DNA of 5,225 nucleotides from Verrucomicrobiota bacterium (GTDB lineage: Bacteria; Verrucomicrobiota; Verrucomicrobiia; Opitutales; UBA953): positions 1-5,225 of the forward strand of contig RFRI01000125.1 of the NCBI GenBank assembly GCA_009924535.1, written 5' to 3'. The notes under the pieces were generated by a model, which worked only from the letters and a program-made list of their open reading frames with translations, searched no databases and was not told where the DNA came from. How positions within the stretch are numbered: position 1 is the first letter of the stretch; each line of letters opens with the position of its first letter. Both the position numbers and the translations under genes were made by a program. Shown in pieces: positions 1-4,133 of the stretch.

Positions 1-393
1 GATCTTCGGGACGACCTTGTCCGCGGCGTCGGCGACCTGCTGGAGGATCGTGTTGATCTCCTCGGTCTTAAGCGCGACGGGGTTCTGTCCGCCGATGAGG
101 CCGATGACGCCGTCGGTCTTGCGGAGGAAGCTCCAAGGAGCTTCAAGCAGCGAGCCTTCGTCGTCGAAGAGGCGGGCGCGGACGAAGAGGTACGAGGGAT
201 AGAGCTTCATCTCGCTCTCGCGCTTCTTCCCGTTACGGAAGTCCTTGACGGTCTTCACCGGCATCAGGATCTCGGCGACGAAGTCGCCCATCTCCTCGTC
301 CTTGATGGCCTTGTCGAGCAGGCGCTTCACCTTGCTCTCGTTGTTCGAGAGGGTCTGGAGGGTGTACCAGCGGAAATCAGAGGGAGAGGACAT
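1..393 (-). CDS. nusG: Transcription termination/antitermination factor NusG, N-terminal part (cut by window edge)
   Basis: NusG binds the clamp of RNA polymerase during elongation, suppresses pausing, and couples transcription to Rho or to the ribosome through S10. The first 131 residues are visible and form the NGN domain: RWYTLQTLSNNESKV at residues 8-22, where the family has WYxxxTxSGxExKV, then LMPVKTVKDFRNGKK around residues 44-58, the KLYPSYLFV strand that matches the family's KLFPGYVLV, and the GVIGLIGG segment near residues 97-104. The linker and KOW domain lie beyond the left edge. The ATG at 393..391 is chosen because the NGN homology starts a few residues later. It lies 6 bases after the secE stop, and all 6 are C, so there is no Shine-Dalgarno sequence and translation is probably coupled to secE. 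I infer that rplK and rplA follow, from the usual order. Family assignment is secure. Confidence 0.95.
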   Translation of the reverse strand, partial: MSSPSDFRWYTLQTLSNNESKVKRLLDKAIKDEEMGDFVAEILMPVKTVKDFRNGKKRESEMKLYPSYLFVRARLFDDEGSLLEAPWSFLRKTDGVIGLIGGQNPVALKTEEINTILQQVADAADKVVPKI

Positions 394-399
394 GGGGGG

Positions 400-606
400 T
401 CAGCGCACGAGTTTGGTCGCGAACTGGACGAAGTTGGAGAGGGAGAAGTCGCAGAGGAAGACGACGGCGCCCAGGAGGGCGACGGCGGCGATGACGACCA
501 GCGTGGAGTCGGCGAGCTCCTTGGCGGTGGGCCACGAAGCCTTGACGAAGACCTCGGTGATGGTCTCGTTCCAGAAAGCGCGGAGGCGTCCGAGGAAGCT
601 GAACAT
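400..606 (-). CDS. secE: Preprotein translocase subunit SecE
   Basis: SecE is the small essential subunit that clamps SecY in the inner-membrane SecYEG channel. The 68-residue protein is the short single-helix form found in most bacteria (E. coli has three helices). An amphipathic N-terminal segment (residues 1-20) is followed by the family signature KASWPTAKEL at residues 22-31, whose WP and positive residues lie at the cytoplasmic face. A single hydrophobic transmembrane helix follows (about residues 35-52), and a short tail ends at residue 68. The ATG at 606..604 gives the expected length and places the signature normally. No Shine-Dalgarno sequence precedes it; the leader is CA-rich (see 607-631). 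The gene sits between trnW and nusG, the conserved neighbourhood for secE, and is probably cotranscribed with both. Confidence 0.96.
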   Translation of the reverse strand: MFSFLGRLRAFWNETITEVFVKASWPTAKELADSTLVVIAAVALLGAVVFLCDFSLSNFVQFATKLVR

Positions 607-631
607 GGTGCTGGTGGTGATGTGGTGAGAG
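607..631 (-). promoter_or_regulatory. CA-rich, SD-less translation start region of secE
   Basis: These 25 bases separate the encoded CCA end of tRNA-Trp from the secE start. On the mRNA strand they contain only one G and no purine-rich Shine-Dalgarno motif. The last 14 bases are TCACCACCA followed by GCACC and then the ATG. The same nine-base word at the same distance precedes tuf. After RNase P and tRNA 3' processing this leader would be the whole 5' end of the secE mRNA. The composition is seen directly; a role in ribosome recruitment (for example through ribosomal protein S1) is inference. Confidence 0.4.
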
Positions 632-707
632 TGGCAGGACGGGAGGGAGTCGAACCCACAACCAACGGTTTTGGAGACCGCTACTCTGCCAATTGAGCTA
701 CCGTCCT
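632..707 (-). tRNA. trnW: tRNA-Trp (anticodon CCA)
   Basis: A complete 76-base cloverleaf including an encoded CCA tail (634..632). The acceptor stem AGGACGG pairs fully with CCGTCCT, and the discriminator base is G, as in bacterial tRNA-Trp. The D arm is GCTC/GAGT with an AATTGGCA loop. The anticodon stem GCGGT/ACCGT carries the loop CTCCAAA, giving anticodon CCA at 674..672. The T arm has loop TTCGACT with stem GTGGG/CCCTC, which contains one T-T mismatch at the second pair. The gene lies between tuf and secE, the usual place for trnW in many phyla, and must be cut out of a longer transcript unless it has its own promoter. Confidence 0.97.
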
Positions 708-731
708 GTACTGGTGGTTAAAGAGACGAAT

Positions 732-759
732 GCCGGGGCCCTTTTAAGGGGGCCTCGGC
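732..759 (-). terminator. GC-rich hairpin after tuf, without a U tract
   Basis: On the minus strand GCCGAGGCCC faces GGGCCCCGGC across the 8-base loop CCTTAAAA: ten positions with a single A-C mismatch. It starts 29 bases after the tuf stop and ends 24 bases before tRNA-Trp. The bases after it (ATTCGTCTCTTTAACC) are pyrimidine-rich but hold no run of T, so it is not a standard intrinsic terminator on either strand. It may be a leaky terminator that lowers expression of trnW-secE-nusG relative to tuf, a 3' stabilising structure for tuf mRNA, or an RNase processing site. The stem is seen; its role is inferred. Confidence 0.4.
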
Positions 760-788
760 ACCGTAGTAGGTCGTTTTTGGTCAGGAAA

Positions 789-1976
789 TCACTTGGTGAT
801 TTCGAGGATCTGGCCGGCGCCGATGGTCTTACCACCTTCGCGGAGAGCGAAGCGCTGGCCCTTTTCCATCGCGACAGGCTTCTGCAGCTCGATCGTGATC
901 GTGACGTTGTCGCCAGGCATCACCATTTCCACGCCTTCCGGGAGGATCACGGTGCCGGTGGCATCGCAAGTACCGAAGAAGAACTGGGGGCGGTAGTTGT
1001 TGGCGAACGAAGTGTGGCGGCCACCTTCATCCTGCTTGAGGACGTAGATCTGGGCCTTGGCGACGGTGTGAGGCTTGATGGAACCCGGCTTGGCGAGCAC
1101 CTGGCCACGTTCGATCTGGCTCTTTTCGATGCCGCGGACGAGGAGACCGACGTTGTCGCCAGCCTGGCCCTGGTCGAGCTCCTTGCGGAACATTTCGACG
1201 CCGGTGACGGTGGTCTTGAGGGTGTCGCGGAGACCGACGATTTCGATTTCTTCGCCGACCTTGATGACGCCGCGCTCGATACGACCCGTAGCGACGGTGC
1301 CGCGGCCGGTGATGGAGAAGACGTCTTCGACGGACATCATGAAGGGCTTGTCGGTTTCGCGCTTAGGCTCGGCGATCTCCGAGTCGAGAGCGGCCAGGAG
1401 ATCCTGGATGGACTGCTCGCCTTCCGGGGTGCCTTCGAGAGCGGCGGTGGCGGAGCCACGGACGATCTTGGCGGTGTCGCCTTCGTAGTTGTACTTGTTG
1501 AGGAGGTCGCGGACTTCCATCTCGACGAGGTCGATCAGGTCAGGCTCGGAAAGGTCGACCTTGTTGAGCCAGACGACGATCTTCGGCACGCCGACCTGGC
1601 GGGCGAGGAGGATGTGCTCCTTGGTCTGGGGCATGACGCCGTCAGCAGCGGAGACGACCAGGATCGCACCGTCCATCTGGGCGGCGCCGGTGATCATGTT
1701 CTTGACGAAGTCGGCGTGGCCCGGGCAGTCGACGTGGGCGTAGTGACGGTTGATGGACTCGTACTCGACGTGCGAGGCGGCGATGGTCACGGTCTTGGTG
1801 GCGTCACGGACGGTACCACCCTTGGTGATTTCCGCGTAGGACTTGTTCTCGGCCAGGCCACGACGGGCCTGCACGGCCACGATAGCGGCGGTGGTGGTCG
1901 ATTTGCCATGGTCAATGTGGCCGATGGTGCCGACATTGACGTGAGGCTTGGTGCGATTGAACTTCTCTTTGGCCAT
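789..1976 (-). CDS. tuf: Translation elongation factor Tu
   Basis: EF-Tu is the cytoplasmic GTPase that carries aminoacyl-tRNA to the ribosomal A site. The protein has 395 residues (E. coli 393) and all three domains. G-domain motifs: P-loop GHIDHGKS at 19-26 (the usual form is GHVDHGKT), switch I Thr at 64, DCPGH at 83-87 with catalytic His87, NKVD at 138-141, and GSA at 174-176. Beta-barrel domains 2 and 3 follow, with GRGTVATGRIERG near 224-236, GGRHTSF near 318-324 and RFALREGG at 375-382. Two normally conserved places differ: switch I reads TVRDATKTVTI (55-65) where most bacteria have RGITI, and residue 335 is Gly where E. coli has Arg333. The ATG at 1976..1974 gives the standard MAKEKFxRTKPHVNVGT start. 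No Shine-Dalgarno sequence precedes it. It is flanked by trnT and trnW and is probably cotranscribed with both. Confidence 0.99.
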   Translation of the reverse strand: MAKEKFNRTKPHVNVGTIGHIDHGKSTTTAAIVAVQARRGLAENKSYAEITKGGTVRDATKTVTIAASHVEYESINRHYAHVDCPGHADFVKNMITGAAQMDGAILVVSAADGVMPQTKEHILLARQVGVPKIVVWLNKVDLSEPDLIDLVEMEVRDLLNKYNYEGDTAKIVRGSATAALEGTPEGEQSIQDLLAALDSEIAEPKRETDKPFMMSVEDVFSITGRGTVATGRIERGVIKVGEEIEIVGLRDTLKTTVTGVEMFRKELDQGQAGDNVGLLVRGIEKSQIERGQVLAKPGSIKPHTVAKAQIYVLKQDEGGRHTSFANNYRPQFFFGTCDATGTVILPEGVEMVMPGDNVTITIELQKPVAMEKGQRFALREGGKTIGAGQILEITK

Positions 1977-2022
1977 GGTTTTGGTGGTGAGGAGGTGGTT
2001 AGGTTTGGTGTGTGGAAAGTGA
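1977..2022 (-). promoter_or_regulatory. G-free, SD-less leader of tuf
   Basis: The 46 bases between the CCA end of tRNA-Thr and the tuf ATG contain no G on the mRNA strand; they are C, A and T only. There is therefore no Shine-Dalgarno sequence, and G-C or G-U pairing within the leader is impossible, so it should be single-stranded. It ends TCACCACCA-AAACC-ATG, matching the secE leader at 15 of 17 positions including the ATG. It also contains CCTCC, the anti-Shine-Dalgarno word itself, in the middle of the leader. After tRNA-Thr is cut out, this would form the 5' end of tuf mRNA. Its role in initiation is inferred. Confidence 0.45.
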
Positions 2023-2098
2023 TGGAGCCCCCGACTGGATTTGAACCAGCGACCTCGTCCTTACCAAGGACGCGCTCTGCCAACTGAGCTACAGGGGC
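2023..2098 (-). tRNA. trnT: tRNA-Thr (anticodon GGT)
   Basis: A complete 76-base cloverleaf with an encoded CCA tail (2025..2023). Acceptor stem GCCCCTG pairs with CGGGGGC (one T-G wobble), and the discriminator is T. The D arm is GCTC/GAGC with loop AGTTGGCA. The anticodon stem CGTCC/GGACG carries the loop TTGGTAA, so the anticodon is GGT at 2065..2063, reading ACC and ACT. The T arm is GCTGG/CCAGT with loop TTCAAAT. Placement directly upstream of tuf parallels thrT-tufB in E. coli and trnT-tuf in other phyla, suggesting one transcript for trnT, tuf and trnW. Confidence 0.98.
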
Positions 2099-2135
2099 GA
2101 ACCGTCGACGTACAGATGACGCGAAGGGAAGGGTT

Positions 2136-2164
2136 TGAATGACCATCCAAAACCCCACCGTCAA
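2136..2164 (-). promoter_or_regulatory. Weak promoter candidate for trnT-tuf
   Basis: On the minus strand TTGACG (2164..2159) matches the sigma-70 -35 box at 5 of 6 positions. A 17-base spacer leads to CATTCA (2141..2136), which matches TATAAT at only 2 of 6. The -10 element would end 37 bases before the tRNA-Thr 5' end. The position is right for a promoter of the trnT-tuf-trnW-secE-nusG unit, and a strong promoter is expected somewhere in 2099-2204, but the poor -10 box makes this specific call uncertain. Confidence 0.3.
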
Positions 2165-2176
2165 GCGGATTTTTGC

Positions 2177-2211
2177 AAGGGTTTTACACCCCTTCTAGGC
2201 ACGCCTAAGGG
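2177..2211 (-). terminator. Overlapping alternative hairpins at the end of the 2205-2978 gene
   Basis: On the minus strand CCCTTAGGC (2211..2203) can pair with GCCT and AAGGG (2200..2190, with an AG bulge) around a 2-base loop; the TAG stop codon (2207..2205) lies inside this stem. The same AAGGG (2194..2190) can instead pair with a second CCCTT (2181..2177) across an 8-base loop. The two folds exclude each other. Neither is followed by a T run on either strand. This could be a weak or factor-assisted terminator for the envelope block; the function is unproven. Confidence 0.3.
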
Positions 2212-2978
2212 CCGACGATCAGCCGGTATGCCCCCGGGGGAAGTTGCCCCGCCCAATCGGTACCCGACGCCCAGCGCCGGATGGCCTCATCGAGATCCTT
2301 TGAGCCAGAAAGTCTCATTTCACTTCCGAGTGGGACCTTCCCAAAGGAATCCACACTCAGAATCACCTCAAATACTGACTTAAATGGGGCATTTTTAGAT
2401 ATTAAATCATCTTTAAATCCATTTTTACCATTAAAATGGGTTATTTTCCCACTAATAATAGGCTTAATTCCCCCACCTAATTGGTAAATTTCGAAAAATG
2501 CGGCTCGCGAGGTTAGTCCTTGGCCCGAATAGCTCTGGGCACCGAAGGTCGTAAAGGGGGCAGCCTCGGCCAAGGGAATCGCCTTTGACGGAGAGGGGGA
2601 ATCCCAACGCGGCACCTGGAGGGTAGATTCCTTCCCGAGCGGCCGGGAGGGGTCGAACTGCAAGACGGGCGCGGACTTCGCGAAGGGGGCGTCCTCAGGC
2701 TGCCCGACCTCCGAGCGCCCTGCCCCTCCCGAGGCGGGCTTGGAAGGGAAATAGACGGCGGAGGTGTCCAAAAGGACGACGCTTTCGGTGCGAGCGTCGC
2801 CCGGCGCCACCAAGCGTACCCCGTTCATCAAGGGCTGCGCCGGATCGTTGCCGCCCGCCCCTGGCTTGAAGACGAGCAAGGTAAGCAGGAAAAGTCCGAG
2901 GCCGCAAAGCAACGCGGTGCGGGTCAGCGGCGGAATGCGGCCGCCGGTGAGATTGCGGAATGTGGAGAGCGCCCGCAT
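2205..2978 (-). CDS. Unrecognised membrane-anchored envelope protein, possible TonB-like C-terminal domain
   Basis: I do not recognise this 257-residue protein as a named family. It has a basic N terminus (residues 1-20), one hydrophobic helix (about 21-37, rich in Leu), then a long Pro/Ser/Ala/Gly-rich region (about 38-155) that looks like an unstructured periplasmic spacer, and a denser C-terminal part. Residues 202-257 have short alternating strands, DSFGKV (210-215) and SGSKDLDEAIRRW (224-236). These weakly recall the strand-strand-helix layout of TonB C-terminal domains, and the topology of anchor plus proline-rich spacer also fits, but this is a guess. The ATG is 2 bases after the stop of the upstream protease gene (TGAGCATG) with no Shine-Dalgarno sequence, implying translational coupling. 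Codons for about residues 160-213 are strikingly AT-rich compared with the rest of the gene. The coding call is supported by the coupling, the anchor and the frame staying open through both compositions. Confidence 0.8.
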   Translation of the reverse strand: MRALSTFRNLTGGRIPPLTRTALLCGLGLFLLTLLVFKPGAGGNDPAQPLMNGVRLVAPGDARTESVVLLDTSAVYFPSKPASGGAGRSEVGQPEDAPFAKSAPVLQFDPSRPLGKESTLQVPRWDSPSPSKAIPLAEAAPFTTFGAQSYSGQGLTSRAAFFEIYQLGGGIKPIISGKITHFNGKNGFKDDLISKNAPFKSVFEVILSVDSFGKVPLGSEMRLSGSKDLDEAIRRWASGTDWAGQLPPGAYRLIVGP

Positions 2979-2980
2979 GC

Positions 2981-4090
2981 TCAGCGGTCGGGAGTACGCT
3001 CGGCGACAGTCACGCGTGCCAACGAGCCCCGCCCCTCGCGGATGAAATTAACCATCAGGGTCTCGCCTGGCTTGTGGCGCGAGATCGCCAGACGGAGCTC
3101 ATTCCAGTTCTCGAACGGCTTACCGTCCAGGGCGACGATGATATCGCCGACCTTGAGGCCAGCCTTCGCGGCCGGAAGGCCATCGCTGATAAGCGAGACG
3201 CGGACGGCGCCGTTTTTGCCGAGGTTCAACTTGGTGGCTTCGGCGAGGGAAAGGTCTTCGCCTTGGACGCCGATGAGCCCGCGGACGACCTTACCGCCGT
3301 TGGCGAGGTCGGAGGCGACGGAAATGATGAGGTTGGACGGAATCGAGTAGCCCAGGCCGATGTTGCCGCCGGTGCCGGACTTGATCGCGGTGTTCATGCC
3401 CAGGAGTCGCCCTTCGAAGTCGATGAGAGGCCCGCCGCTATTGCCTGGATTGATCGCGGCGTCGGTCTGGATGAAATCCTCGAACGCCATGCCCATCCCC
3501 TGCTTGCCCGAACGTCCGAGCGCGGAGACGATGCCGGAGGTCACCGTCATGCCGGCGTCGAGCGGATTGCCGATGGCGAAGACGACATCCCCCACGCGGG
3601 CTTTCTCGCTGTCGGCGAACTTGGCGAACGGCAGGTTGCGTCCTTCGATCTTCAGCACGGCGATATCGCTGCCGGCGTCGACGCCGAGCACCCTGGCGCG
3701 GAATTCCCGGCGGTCCTGCAACTGGACGATGACGGTATCGGAGACGGTAGCGCGGTCGGCCTTCATCACGACGTGTCGGTTGGTGATGACGAAGCCTTCG
3801 GGATGGATGATCGTGCCCGAGCCCAGTCCGGTCGGCATGAGCGTCTCGCCCGTCTTCTCATCCTTCAGGACCTTGTCCTTGTCGATGCGACCACGGTAGC
3901 GGTCCAGGACGGCCTGAGGAATGACTTCGGCGGTGCGGATGCTGACGACGGCCGGCATGATCCGGGACAGCATGTCGGCATAGCTGGCGCCGGGCGCGGC
4001 GCGGTTGATCGGACGGACATCGGTCTCGAAGGACACGCCGGCGAGAGCCATGGCCGGCAAGAGGACAAGCGCGGTGAGATGACGGAGCAT
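2981..4090 (-). CDS. HtrA/Deg-family periplasmic serine protease with one PDZ domain
   Basis: A trypsin-like S1C protease that would degrade or cleave misfolded envelope proteins. The 369-residue protein begins with a signal peptide: MLRH, a hydrophobic core at about 5-16, and a probable cleavage after ALA at residues 15-17. The protease domain (about 40-250) has the full triad: His106 in ITNRHVV, Asp142 in GSDIAVLKI and Ser218 in the GNSGGPL motif. QTDAAINPG precedes the serine and GLGYSIPS follows, both typical of the family. One PDZ domain covers about 268-362, with RGLIGV as the likely carboxylate-binding loop and GLPAAKAGLKVGDII near 304-318. DegP and DegQ have two PDZ domains; one PDZ resembles DegS, but here the N terminus looks cleavable rather than a permanent anchor. 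AGGA lies 10 bases before the ATG, a weak Shine-Dalgarno candidate. The next gene starts 2 bases after the stop and is probably a functional partner. Confidence 0.95.
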   Translation of the reverse strand: MLRHLTALVLLPAMALAGVSFETDVRPINRAAPGASYADMLSRIMPAVVSIRTAEVIPQAVLDRYRGRIDKDKVLKDEKTGETLMPTGLGSGTIIHPEGFVITNRHVVMKADRATVSDTVIVQLQDRREFRARVLGVDAGSDIAVLKIEGRNLPFAKFADSEKARVGDVVFAIGNPLDAGMTVTSGIVSALGRSGKQGMGMAFEDFIQTDAAINPGNSGGPLIDFEGRLLGMNTAIKSGTGGNIGLGYSIPSNLIISVASDLANGGKVVRGLIGVQGEDLSLAEATKLNLGKNGAVRVSLISDGLPAAKAGLKVGDIIVALDGKPFENWNELRLAISRHKPGETLMVNFIREGRGSLARVTVAERTPDR

Positions 4091-4133
4091 GACCCCGACA
4101 TCCTAACCCTCGGACCGCCCAATGCAAGCGACC

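Noticed and set aside
1989..1998. GAGGAGGT on the plus strand, which looks like a Shine-Dalgarno sequence
   Set aside because: It is on the strand opposite to tuf and is just the complement of the C-rich, G-free tuf leader; no supported plus-strand gene follows.
693..2087. 464-residue open frame on the plus strand opposite tuf
   Set aside because: It runs antisense through the whole of tuf and most of trnT, and its composition (rich in Asp, Gly, Val, Leu) is what the complement of a GC-rich gene gives. EF-Tu on the other strand is certain.
2370..2500. Small mobile element or phage remnant in the AT-rich patch
   Set aside because: There are no terminal inverted repeats or target duplication, and the reading frame is uninterrupted; only the composition is unusual.
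4091..4133. Promoter for the protease gene (TTGCAT, 16-base spacer, TAGGAT on the minus strand)
   Set aside because: The -35 match is only 3 of 6, and the start site would lie only a few bases before the ATG. It is too weak to list as a feature.
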